Shown: positions 18,204 to 25,906 of the stretch, in pieces
Numbering within the stretch: position 1 is the first letter of the stretch
How the letters are laid out: every line of letters starts with the position of its first letter
Source of the DNA: [Empedobacter] haloabium
GTDB lineage: Bacteria; Pseudomonadota; Gammaproteobacteria; Burkholderiales; Burkholderiaceae_D
Assembly: GCA_008011715.2 (NCBI GenBank)
Contig: CP136508.1
Span: 4,650,001 to 4,714,000, forward strand
Reading direction: 5' to 3'
Length of the DNA: 64,000 nt
Notes under the pieces: generated by a model
Databases searched by the model: none
Told to the model about the DNA's origin: nothing
The model's input: only the letters and a program-made list of their open reading frames with translations
Program-made: the position numbers and the translations under genes

Positions 18204-18835
18204 TTTGATACCGAGCGCAAGAATTCCTGATCGCCTACTGCAAAATTATTATTTGTGGCTATGCGGATATGCTGCAGCTGCCTCTCGGCGAGCGGCTCGT
18301 CAAATAAACGCCGGTATGCCGTCTGACGGACGGTCGGATCCGTGCCAAGCTCTAGGTAGGTCGAGTGGGCCACGACAATCGCATTGGCCCGGCCTTCGGC
18401 ATTGCATCGATAACTTGACCAAGGATACTGGCCAGGGTACTGAACCATTCTGGCGCGTACAGGGTTGAGCTCAACGTAGCGCTGGCACACCAGCAAATGC
18501 GTATCGTTTTGTATCAGTGCAGCCCGATAGCGGCCCTCCCATAGCGTCCCAGTGCGCCGATATCGCCAGTTGATGTACTGGGCGTGCTTCTGCGCTACCG
18601 ATCTCATCATTGCCGGCACTGCGGCTGCATGCGCTGGACTGAGCAATAGATGCACGTGATTCGTCATCAGTACATACGCGTGGACCGCACAATCTGCCTG
18701 ACACGCCGCTGTCCTCAGGCAACTCAGATAGTGACCGTAGTCTTCCGTCGCCAGGAAACACGCGTTCCGATTGTTCCCGCGTTGGATGATGTGTAGGACC
18801 ACACTATCAAGAAAAATTCTGGAAGACCGTGGCAT
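18194..18835 (-). CDS. REP-associated tyrosine transposase (RAYT, Y1/HUH family)
   Basis: 213-residue member of the TnpA_REP/Y1 transposase family, single-strand DNA nucleases that act on REP hairpins. The HUH motif is TNHVHLLL (His60, His62), and the likely catalytic Tyr is Tyr87 in AQYINWRY, followed by the family block RTGTLWEGRY and YVELNPVRARMV. The start at 18835 (MPRSSRIF) was preferred to an ATG nine codons upstream, since RAYTs begin right at this strand. No terminal inverted repeats or second ORF are present, so it is not an IS200 element. Two palindromes lie just past its 3' end. Its own ribosome binding site is weak. The family assignment is firm; activity is unknown. Confidence 0.9.
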   Translation of the reverse strand: MPRSSRIFLDSVVLHIIQRGNNRNACFLATEDYGHYLSCLRTAACQADCAVHAYVLMTNHVHLLLSPAHAAAVPAMMRSVAQKHAQYINWRYRRTGTLWEGRYRAALIQNDTHLLVCQRYVELNPVRARMVQYPGQYPWSSYRCNAEGRANAIVVAHSTYLELGTDPTVRQTAYRRLFDEPLAERQLQHIRIATNNNFAVGDQEFLRSVSKGR

Positions 18836-18900
18836 GAGAGGCTCCTGGGATGCGAGCCACATAGCATGCCATTTGGGTCAAACACGCCGACTGACCGACC

Positions 18901-19461
18901 TCAACCTTCCGCCTTTGGATAACTCACTTCCAGAATCTCCAACTCCTCCACCCCAGTCGGCGTATGCAAGGTCACCACATCCCCCTCGCGCGCCTTGGTG
19001 ATGGTGCGGGCGATCGGGGAGATCCAGCTGACCTTGCCCTTCAGCGGGTCGAATTCGTCGATGCCGACGATCGTGATCGTGTTTTCCTCGCCGTGCTGGT
19101 TGGCGTAGGTGACGGTAGCGCCGAAGAAGATCTGGTCGCTGCCATGATGGACGCTCGGGTCCACCACCTCGGCCAGGTCCAGCCGCTTCGTCAGGAAACG
19201 GATGCGGCGGTCGATCTCGCGCAGGCGCCGCTTGCCGTAGATATAGTCGCCGTTTTCCGAGCGGTCGCCGTTCGATGCGGCCCAGTGCACCACCTTCACC
19301 ACTTCCGGCCGCTCGACGTCGATCAGCTGCAGCAGCTCGTCCTTGATGCGCTGGTAGCCCGCCGGCGTCATGTAATTCTTCGAGCCCGCCGGAATCGCCG
19401 GTGCCTGGACGACGTCGTCATCGTCGTCCTGCTCGGTTTCTTTCACAAATGCTTTGTTCAT
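18901..19461 (-). CDS. greB: Transcription elongation factor GreB
   Basis: Rescues backtracked RNA polymerase by stimulating cleavage of the nascent RNA 3' end. The 186-residue protein has an acidic N-terminal extension (residues 8-17 are nearly all Asp/Glu), then the coiled-coil domain starting YMTPAGYQRIKDEL. The tip acidic pair lies in the SNGDRSENGDYIYGK region. A C-terminal FKBP-like domain contains FFGATVTY and ISPIART. The 'EV-VHWAASNGDRSENGDYIYGKRRLREIDRR'-type block distinguishes GreB from GreA. It is divergent from the sensor kinase gene; the RAYT lies just downstream in the same orientation. Confidence 0.95.
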   Translation of the reverse strand: MNKAFVKETEQDDDDDVVQAPAIPAGSKNYMTPAGYQRIKDELLQLIDVERPEVVKVVHWAASNGDRSENGDYIYGKRRLREIDRRIRFLTKRLDLAEVVDPSVHHGSDQIFFGATVTYANQHGEENTITIVGIDEFDPLKGKVSWISPIARTITKAREGDVVTLHTPTGVEELEILEVSYPKAEG

Positions 19462-19514
19462 GAGAAGTGCGTTTCACGTATCATCCTGCTAATGCGGAAC
19501 GATTGTACACATTT

Positions 19515-20921
19515 ATGAGCACAGCCCCTTCCTGCCACGACGCCGTCTGGCAAACCACCCGCTCCGAGTTGTACGTGTTCGATCCCGCCACCCTGCGCAT
19601 CCGCGACGCCAATCCCGCCGCCTGCCGCAACACCCAGCACGACGCCGCCGACATCACGACGCTGACCCTGGCCGACCTGGCCCCGCAACTGCCCAGGAGC
19701 GAGCTCGACAAGAGTGTCGCCATCCACACCCAGTTCGTCCGCGCCGACGGCCAGCGCTACCCCGTCACCCTGCACGTGACACCGATCCGCCACGACGACG
19801 CCCCTGCCCTCCTCGCCATCGCCGACGACGACAGCGCCACCGCCGCCCTGCAGCGCGCCCAGGCCCGCTTCGAGGCGATGGTGTCGAATACGCCCGGCCT
19901 CGTGTACCAGTTCCGGCTGGACGCCGACGGCCAGGCCAGCTTCCCCTACGTCAGCGAAGGCTGCCAGGCGCTGCTGGGCTTGTCGGCCGCCGAGCTGATG
20001 GCGCAGCCGGAACGCTTCCTGGAACTGGTGCTGCCGGACGACCGCCAGTCCTACCTGGACGCCATGCTGTCCTCGGCCGGTACGCTGTGGGGCTGGAACT
20101 GGGAAGGGCGCATCTGGGTCGATGCGTGGAAGGACGTCAAGTGGATCAACCTGCGCGCCACCCCGCACAGCCTGCCCGACGGCGCCGTGCAGTGGGAAGG
20201 CATCATGACCAATATCACGGAAAGCAAGCAGGAGCAGCTGGAGGTGCGCGCCAGCCGCGCCCGCCTGGCGGAGCTGACCGCCCACATCGAAAAGGTCAAG
20301 GAGCAGGAGCGCACCCGCATCGCGCGCGAGATCCATGACGACCTGGGCGGCAACCTGACCGCCATCAAGATGGCCATCGCCATGCTGGCGGCCCGCCTGC
20401 CGGAGGACGACCAGGCGCTGCACGACAAGGCTGCCTACGTGGACCAGCTGGCCGACCGCACCATCGATGCGGTGCACCGCATCACGCTCGACTTGCGCCC
20501 GTCGATCCTGGACTTCGGCCTGGTCGCCGCGCTGGAGTGGCAGGTCAAGGAATTCGCTGCCCAGGCCGGCATCGCCTGCGAGTTCCACACCAGCGCGAAG
20601 GAAGTCGACCTCGATCCGGACCAGGCCACCGCCCTGTTCCGCATCGTGCAGGAAGCGCTGACGAATATCGCCAAGCACGCCGCCGCCACGCGCGTGACGG
20701 TGCGCCTGCAATGCGGCCGCGAGCACCTCGGCGTGAAGATCGGCGACAACGGCCGCGGCATCGCGCCGGCCGACCGCAGCAAGCCGGCCTCGTTCGGCCT
20801 GCGCGGCATGGCCGAGCGCGCCCGGGCGCTGGGCGGCACGCTGACCGTCACGGCGGCGGAAGGTGGGGGCACCGTTGTCGCCATCAAAATCCGCCGCCAA
20901 GGCTACAATAGCGCCCCATGA
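19515..20921 (+). CDS. PAS sensor histidine kinase, NarX/HisKA_3 type
   Basis: Two-component sensor of 468 residues. The N-terminus holds a divergent PAS-like segment (about 1-110) and a second PAS domain (about 115-240) ending in the GIMTNITESK motif. It is followed by a coiled coil and the HisKA_3 dimerisation helix REIHDDLGGNLTAIK, with the phospho-acceptor His at residue 274. The HATPase domain shows EALTNIAKHA (N box), GDNGRGI and GLRGMAERA. No transmembrane helix or signal peptide is visible, so it probably senses a cytoplasmic signal. The ATG at 19515 was chosen because the upstream extension overlaps the greB promoter area. The cognate regulator follows 31 bases downstream. Confidence 0.92.
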   Translation: MSTAPSCHDAVWQTTRSELYVFDPATLRIRDANPAACRNTQHDAADITTLTLADLAPQLPRSELDKSVAIHTQFVRADGQRYPVTLHVTPIRHDDAPALLAIADDDSATAALQRAQARFEAMVSNTPGLVYQFRLDADGQASFPYVSEGCQALLGLSAAELMAQPERFLELVLPDDRQSYLDAMLSSAGTLWGWNWEGRIWVDAWKDVKWINLRATPHSLPDGAVQWEGIMTNITESKQEQLEVRASRARLAELTAHIEKVKEQERTRIAREIHDDLGGNLTAIKMAIAMLAARLPEDDQALHDKAAYVDQLADRTIDAVHRITLDLRPSILDFGLVAALEWQVKEFAAQAGIACEFHTSAKEVDLDPDQATALFRIVQEALTNIAKHAAATRVTVRLQCGREHLGVKIGDNGRGIAPADRSKPASFGLRGMAERARALGGTLTVTAAEGGGTVVAIKIRRQGYNSAP

Positions 20922-20952
20922 TGTTGCAATAACGAAACAGCCCGAGACCAGC

Positions 20953-21603
20953 ATGAACCAGAAAGGTGTGATCAAGGTATTCATCGCGGACGACCACGCG
21001 ATCGTGCGCGAAGGCCTGAAGATGATCCTGGCCGATACCAAGGACATCGTCGTCTCCGGCGAGGCGGAAAACGGCAGCGACGCCCTGCGGCTGTTCCGCA
21101 AATCCGGCTGCCACGTCGTGCTGCTGGACATCTCCATGCCCGACCGCAGCGGCATCGAAGTGCTCAAGCAGATCAAGAAGGAAAAGCCGGAGCTGGCGGT
21201 GCTCATGCTGTCGATGCACCGCGAGGACCAGTACGCCATCCGCTCCCTCAAGGCCGGCGCGGCCGGGTATCTGACGAAACAAAGTGCACCAAAAGAGTTG
21301 GTAAATGCCATACGGCAAGTCGCAAGCGGGTTAAAATATATCAGCCCTGCGCTGGCGCAAGAACTGGCCAACCACGTGGGGGACGAGCACCAGGTTGCAC
21401 CTCATGAAACCTTGTCCGATCGCGAATACCAGACCTTGCTGATGATCGCCTCCGGCAAGACCGTCGGCGCGATCGCCGAGGAGCTGTCGCTGTCCGTGAA
21501 GACCGTCAGCGAGTACCGCGCCCGCCTGCTCGTCAAGATGAAGCTGAAGAACAGCGCCGAGCTGACGCACTACGCCATCAAGAACGGCCTGCTGGATCAG
21601 TGA
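20953..21603 (+). CDS. NarL/LuxR-family response regulator
   Basis: 216-residue response regulator. The receiver domain begins with FIADDHAIVREGL and carries the phospho-acceptor Asp59 in VVLLDISMPDRSG, with Lys in GYLTKQSAP. The C-terminal LuxR-type HTH includes LSDREYQTLLMIASGKTVGAIAEELSLSVKTVSEYRARLLVKM. The partner is almost certainly the HisKA_3 kinase immediately upstream. The location between that kinase and a diguanylate cyclase followed by the flagellin genes suggests a link to motility or lifestyle switching, but no target sites were identified. The start at 20953 directly precedes the receiver fold. Confidence 0.94.
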   Translation: MNQKGVIKVFIADDHAIVREGLKMILADTKDIVVSGEAENGSDALRLFRKSGCHVVLLDISMPDRSGIEVLKQIKKEKPELAVLMLSMHREDQYAIRSLKAGAAGYLTKQSAPKELVNAIRQVASGLKYISPALAQELANHVGDEHQVAPHETLSDREYQTLLMIASGKTVGAIAEELSLSVKTVSEYRARLLVKMKLKNSAELTHYAIKNGLLDQ

Positions 21604-21746
21604 CGTCCGGACAAGCTCTAATGCTCAGAAGTAAGCCACCTTCCGCCCTTTCCTCGGTGCTTCAGGTAGCTCAGCAGTAACCTATGATTCAGTCAACAAG
21701 TATGAATCAAGCAATCAGTTATCACATGTAAAGGCGGCAGGCGACG

Positions 21747-23336
21747 ATGTCCAGCAAATCCACCACCCAGGCCAGCGCGGAGCAGAATCCCGCAGACATT
21801 GCCCGCGAAGCGTTCCGGCGCCTCGCGATCCGCCGCATCGCGCCCACGCCGGAAGCCTACCGCGACATCTACAACGAAATCGCCGGCATCCCGACGCCGC
21901 CGCCGGTCGGTCCCACCGCCGCCCCGGCTGTCGACAACGGTCCGGAAAACGTGCTGACGCGCTTTGCCGCGCGCATGACCGAACAGCCGGGCGAGCTGGC
22001 CGACTTCGGCCGCCGCTTCAACCGCGCCGTCAAGGCGCGCGACTGGGAAGCCTATGCCGCCACGCTGTCGCAACTGGCCGAGCGACCGCTGCGCAAGGCC
22101 GGCAGCATCGAACTGGCACCGATGCCGGAAGGCGAACAGACCCGCCTGCTGCGCGACCTGCTGAGCCGCACCCTCACGCTGGCCGTCGCCTCCCTGCTGA
22201 CGGGCACGCCGGCGCTCGCCGCCGAGGCCGAATCGCTGGGCAGCGCCACCAAGGAAGCGCACACGGAAGCGGACTTGTCGGAAATCGCCGTGCGCCTGAA
22301 GCAGCTGTGCTATCAGATCGAACTGAAGAGCGGCGACACGGCCGAGCAGCAGGAACTGCTGCTGCGCCTGTTCCGCCTGCTGCTGGAAAACGTCAGCGAA
22401 CTGCTGGACGACGATTCCTGGCTGCGCGGCCAGGTCGACGCCGTGCAGTCGCTGATCGAAGGCCCGCTGGACGCGCGCGCGCTGGAAGCGGCCACGCGCA
22501 GCCTGAAGGACGTCATCTATAAACAGAGCCAGCTGAAGCACAGCATGGCCGACGTCAAGGTCACCGTGAAGAACATGATGATGACCTTCATCGACCGCCT
22601 GGGCCAGGTGGCCGCCTCGACAGGCGACTTCCACGAAAAGATCGGCAACTACTCGGCCAAGATCAGCCAGGCGCAGGACATCAACGAGCTCAACTCCATC
22701 CTCGACGAAGTACTGCAGGAAACCCGCATCGTCCAGGGCGAGGCGCTGAAGGCACGCGACAATATGGTGACCGCGCGCCAGGAAGTGCAGGACGCCGAAG
22801 CGCGCATCCACGCACTGGAAACGCAGCTGCAGCACATGAGCGAGCTGGTGCGCGAAGACCAGTTGACGGGCAGCCTGAACCGTCGCGGCCTGGACGACGT
22901 GTTCGAGCGCGAAACGGCCCGGGCCGACCGCCGCGGCACGCCGCTGTGCATCGCCGTGCTGGACCTGGACGACTTCAAGAAGCTGAACGACACCTACGGC
23001 CACATCGCCGGCGACGGCGCGCTGAAGCACCTGGTCAAGATCGTCAAGGAAACGCTGCGCTCGATGGACGTGATCGCCCGCTTCGGCGGCGAGGAATTCC
23101 TGATCATGCTGCCGGAAACCACGGTGGACGCGGCCGTCGCCACCATGACGCGCCTGCAGCGTGAACTGACGCGCCACTTCTTCATGCACGAGAACGAGAA
23201 GGTGCTGATCACGTTCTCGGCCGGCGTCGCGCTGCGCCGCCCGCATGAGGACCAGACCGAACTCGTCAAGCGGGCCGACGCCGCCATGTATACCGCCAAG
23301 AAGACCGGCAAGAACCGCGTGGTTGTAGCGGACTGA
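21747..23336 (+). CDS. Diguanylate cyclase (GGDEF)
   Basis: Synthesises cyclic di-GMP, the second messenger that favours surface attachment over swimming. In this 529-residue protein the C-terminal GGDEF domain (about 370-529) has an intact active site GGEEF, preceded at the canonical five-residue distance by RSMD (RxxD), an allosteric product-inhibition I-site. The N-terminal 340 residues are soluble and largely helical, with a coiled coil before the cyclase (AEARIHALETQLQHMSEL), and match no sensory domain I can name. There is no EAL domain. It sits 143 bases after the response regulator and is followed by a strong terminator, then the flagellin promoter. Confidence 0.92.
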   Translation: MSSKSTTQASAEQNPADIAREAFRRLAIRRIAPTPEAYRDIYNEIAGIPTPPPVGPTAAPAVDNGPENVLTRFAARMTEQPGELADFGRRFNRAVKARDWEAYAATLSQLAERPLRKAGSIELAPMPEGEQTRLLRDLLSRTLTLAVASLLTGTPALAAEAESLGSATKEAHTEADLSEIAVRLKQLCYQIELKSGDTAEQQELLLRLFRLLLENVSELLDDDSWLRGQVDAVQSLIEGPLDARALEAATRSLKDVIYKQSQLKHSMADVKVTVKNMMMTFIDRLGQVAASTGDFHEKIGNYSAKISQAQDINELNSILDEVLQETRIVQGEALKARDNMVTARQEVQDAEARIHALETQLQHMSELVREDQLTGSLNRRGLDDVFERETARADRRGTPLCIAVLDLDDFKKLNDTYGHIAGDGALKHLVKIVKETLRSMDVIARFGGEEFLIMLPETTVDAAVATMTRLQRELTRHFFMHENEKVLITFSAGVALRRPHEDQTELVKRADAAMYTAKKTGKNRVVVAD

Positions 23337-23361
23337 ACAACTCCGTGACCCCTTCTGGAGA

Positions 23362-23385
23362 AGCCCGCCGCGTGCGGGCTTTTTT
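23362..23385 (+). terminator. Rho-independent terminator after the GGDEF gene
   Basis: Stem AGCCCGC / GCGGGCT with loop CGCGT, followed by a run of five T. It separates the cyclase from the flagellin transcription unit. Confidence 0.9.
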
Positions 23386-23439
23386 ACGCCCGCCATCAAC
23401 CACTTCCTCGAAGTCCCTCGTGGGCCAACTGCGCAACCC

Positions 23440-23506
23440 TGCACCCAGGACCAAAACCGGGGTCAGACCCGACGGGTCTGACCCCGGCTCTTCGCTTTAG
23501 GGTGCA
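23440..23506 (+). repeat. REP-like palindrome, family B (copy 4)
   Basis: 14-bp perfect hairpin with loop GAC at 23457-23487 and perfectly complementary outer arms TGCACCC (23440-23446) and GGGTGCA (23500-23506). It matches copy 1 (opposite strand) over the hairpin and the tail. Confidence 0.87.
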
Positions 23507-23616
23507 AGCACGCAAACCAAGCGCATCAACGGCGAATGATGATGACTTGGCCACGAAAGAAGCCTGCAGGGCCAGGCTACTCAAAGATTTCCGCAAAAAA
23601 ATAATTTTTTTCGCCC

Positions 23617-23645
23617 TCAAGTTCCAGCAAACCCCGTCGTCTAAG
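23617..23645 (+). promoter_or_regulatory. Candidate sigma28 (FliA) promoter of fliC
   Basis: -35-like TCAAGTTC at 23617-23624, then 11 bases, then GTCGTCTAA. The -35 is near identical to that before fliD, but the -10 departs from GCCGATAA. An A7-TAA-T7 tract lies immediately upstream and could act as an UP-like element. Location before flagellin supports the call. Confidence 0.55.
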
Positions 23646-23826
23646 CGCGCCCACGCCCCATGTCCGACTTGCAACGGCGAAAAATTCTCTCAAAAAACCC
23701 CTAAAGCTTCCCGTGGGGCAACCGTTACCAGTTACAACAGCGGCTTGAACGTCACGGAACAGCGAGACGGGCCAAAGTGAAAGAGCAAATCGCCACATTG
23801 AGCAGTACAAGTTTTGGAGAAATACC

Positions 23827-25299
23827 ATGGCATCCGTAATCAATACCAACGTCGCATCCCTGAACTCGCAGCGCAACCTGAGCTCGTCCGCATCCGCCCT
23901 GTCCACCTCGCTGCAGCGTCTGTCCTCCGGTCTGCGTATCAACAGCGCCAAGGACGACGCGGCTGGCCTGGCGATCTCCGATCGTATGAATTCGCAGATC
24001 CGCGGCATGACGCAAGCTACCCGTAACGCCAACGACGGCGTGTCGATGGCGCAAACGGCTGAAGGCGCACTGGCTTCGTCCGGCGACATCCTGCAGCGTA
24101 TCCGTGAACTGGCCGTGCAGTCGTCGAACGCGTCGAACTCGGCTTCCGACCGCCAAGCCCTGCAGACCGAAGTTACCCAGCTGGGCTCGGAACTGAACCG
24201 TATCGCACAAACCACCACGTTCAACGGCCAGGCGCTGCTGGACGGCTCGATGGGTACGGCGAACTTCCAGGTTGGCGCCGACGCCAACCAGCTGATCTCC
24301 GCCAACGGCGCGAACTTCCTGACCAACACCTACGGCAACAACCGTGTGGAAAACAGCCAGGCAGCCACCGCCGCGACGAACACCTCCGTCAGCGCCAACG
24401 TGACGGTCTCCGGTGCACGTGGCACGAAGACGATCACGACGGCCAACAACGACTCGGCCAAGACCATCGCGGCCAACGTCAACAAGCAGACCGCCGAAAC
24501 CGGCGTGACGGCATCGGCCAAGACCGAAGTCAACCTGAAGATGACGGGCGGCGAAGCGGTCAGCTTCGAACTGAAGGGCGACAACGCCAATGCGGTCAGC
24601 ATCAACTTCACCGTGGGTGGCAGCGGCGGCAACGCCAGCGACTATGCATCGGGCATCAACGCCATCAATGCACAGTCCGCCAAGACCGGCGTTACGGCTG
24701 AATACGACCAGAAGAACGGCGGCATCAAGCTGAGCCATGCTTCCGGCGAAACGATCTCGGTCGATAACAAGAACACGGCTGCAACGCAGTTCGATGTGGC
24801 TTCGTACGACAAGTCGACCGGTGGCCTGACGGCCGCAACGGGCGTCGCAGCCGGTGGCCCGGCTATCGCCCTCGGCAGCGTAACGTTCGACTCGGAAAGC
24901 AGCTTCTCCGTGACCGACGCCGGTACCGGTCTGGGCGTTGGCGCCGCGGCTGGCGCCACCACGGCACGGTCGTCGACCCTGAACTCGGTCGCCGAACTGG
25001 ACGTGACGAACTTCGACAACGCCCAGAAGGCCATCAAGATCGCCGATGCCGCCCTGGCCAGCGTGAACACCCAGCGCGCCGCCTACGGTGCACTGCAATC
25101 GCGCTTCTCGTCGGCTATCTCGAACCTGTCGGCAACGACCGAGAACCTGTCCGCATCGAAGAGCCGTATCGTCGACACCGACTTCGCCGCAGAAACCGCC
25201 AGCATGACCCGCGGTCAGATCCTGCAGCAGGCCGGTACCGCGATGCTGGCCCAGGCCAACTCGCTGCCGAACGGCGTGCTGAGCCTGCTGCGCGGTTAA
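23827..25299 (+). CDS. fliC: Flagellin
   Basis: Filament protein of 490 residues. The conserved N-terminal D0/D1 region starts [17 protein letters not shown], and continues with [19 protein letters not shown] and a long heptad region. The C-terminal D1/D0 shows [14 protein letters not shown] through [17 protein letters not shown] and ends in LLRG. The central part (about 150-385) is Ala/Thr/Ser-rich, variable and surface exposed, and lacks Cys. Codon choice differs from neighbours: many CGT Arg and GTT Val codons at the conserved ends, as expected for a very highly expressed gene. It has its own promoter and a strong terminator, so it is mainly monocistronic. A single flagellin copy is visible. 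Confidence 0.97.
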   Translation: MASVINTNVASLNSQRNLSSSASALSTSLQRLSSGLRINSAKDDAAGLAISDRMNSQIRGMTQATRNANDGVSMAQTAEGALASSGDILQRIRELAVQSSNASNSASDRQALQTEVTQLGSELNRIAQTTTFNGQALLDGSMGTANFQVGADANQLISANGANFLTNTYGNNRVENSQAATAATNTSVSANVTVSGARGTKTITTANNDSAKTIAANVNKQTAETGVTASAKTEVNLKMTGGEAVSFELKGDNANAVSINFTVGGSGGNASDYASGINAINAQSAKTGVTAEYDQKNGGIKLSHASGETISVDNKNTAATQFDVASYDKSTGGLTAATGVAAGGPAIALGSVTFDSESSFSVTDAGTGLGVGAAAGATTARSSTLNSVAELDVTNFDNAQKAIKIADAALASVNTQRAAYGALQSRFSSAISNLSATTENLSASKSRIVDTDFAAETASMTRGQILQQAGTAMLAQANSLPNGVLSLLRG

Positions 25300-25326
25300 T
25301 CGCCAAGGTTGTAAGGCAGTAACGCG

Positions 25327-25361
25327 GTTCCCCGCCTGGTTTTCCAGACGGGGAACTTTTT
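25327..25361 (+). terminator. Rho-independent terminator after fliC
   Basis: 13-bp stem with a single mismatch (GTTCCCCG-C-CTGG against CCAG-A-CGGGGAAC), loop TTTT, followed by five T. It lies between fliC and flaG. Confidence 0.93.
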
Positions 25362-25380
25362 CCGTTTATAGGAGCCCACC

Positions 25381-25758
25381 ATGACTATCGATTCGCTAGG
25401 TTCGCTGGCCGGCGTCAGGGGCAATTTCGTGGCCAGCGACAACGGCCCGACGACCGCGCCGGCCGCCGGCACGCGGGCGCCGGCCACGCCGACGGCAACC
25501 GCCAATCCCGTCACGGCCAAGGACGCGCCCGCGTCCATGGACGAGCTGCAGGACGCGGTCGGCAAGCTGAACGCTTCGATCCAGGCCAGCTCGCAAAGCC
25601 TGGAGTTCTCGATCGACGAGGACAGCAAGCGCACCGTCGTCAAGCTGGTCGACGTCACGACCAAGGAAGTCGTGCGGCAGTATCCCACCGAGGAAGCGCT
25701 GCGCATTTCCAAATCATTGGACGGCTTCAAGGGCCTGCTGGTCCGCCACACCGTCTGA
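25381..25758 (+). CDS. flaG: FlaG family flagellar protein
   Basis: Small protein of 125 residues. Its C-terminal half matches the FlaG family: AVGKLNASIQASSQSLEFSI followed by the strand pattern RTVVKLVDVTTKEVVRQYPTEEAL. The N-terminal half is an Ala/Thr/Pro-rich low-complexity segment. FlaG is linked to filament length control in other bacteria, but its mechanism is unclear. It lies between fliC and fliD, the usual position, preceded by the fliC terminator, so it depends on read-through or a weak promoter of its own. Confidence 0.88.
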   Translation: MTIDSLGSLAGVRGNFVASDNGPTTAPAAGTRAPATPTATANPVTAKDAPASMDELQDAVGKLNASIQASSQSLEFSIDEDSKRTVVKLVDVTTKEVVRQYPTEEALRISKSLDGFKGLLVRHTV

Positions 25759-25846
25759 TCGTAATGCCCTGCGCCGCCCTGCCCGGGCGGCGCACCTTCT
25801 CCTTGCCAATCCGGCATTCGCCGAAACTGGCACCTGTTTTCCCCTC

Positions 25847-25873
25847 TCAAGTTGCGTTTGATTCTGCCGATAA
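25847..25873 (+). promoter_or_regulatory. Sigma28 (FliA) promoter of fliD operon
   Basis: TCAAGTTG (25847-25854), 11-base spacer, then GCCGATAA (25866-25873), which is a perfect -10 for sigma28. It ends 33 bases before the fliD GTG start. Confidence 0.88.
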
Positions 25874-25906
25874 AGACTTATATTATCGCTTTCTCAGGAG
25901 CAAGCC

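Larger units (their letters stand above)
23337..23826. other. 490-base intergenic region before fliC
   Basis: No convincing gene. From left to right it holds the terminator of the GGDEF gene (23362-23385), a family B palindrome (23440-23506), and an A/T-rich symmetrical tract (23591-23613). A candidate sigma28 promoter follows (23617-23644), then a leader of about 180 bases to the fliC start. A GGAGAA ribosome binding site ends at 23822. A 92-codon open frame on the plus strand here has no ribosome binding site or recognisable content. Confidence 0.7.

Noticed and set aside
18190..18870. IS200/IS605 insertion sequence
   Set aside because: The protein shares the HUH fold but has the RAYT block GTLWEGRY; there is no TnpB/IscB partner and no element ends, only nearby REP-like palindromes.
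19467..19514. Extended N-terminus for the PAS kinase
   Set aside because: The extra 16 residues lie in the greB/kinase promoter gap and lack a ribosome binding site; the ATG at 19515 is more reasonable.
23502..23780. 92-codon ORF upstream of fliC
   Set aside because: It overlaps the repeat tail and promoter, has no ribosome binding site, and its product lacks recognisable features.
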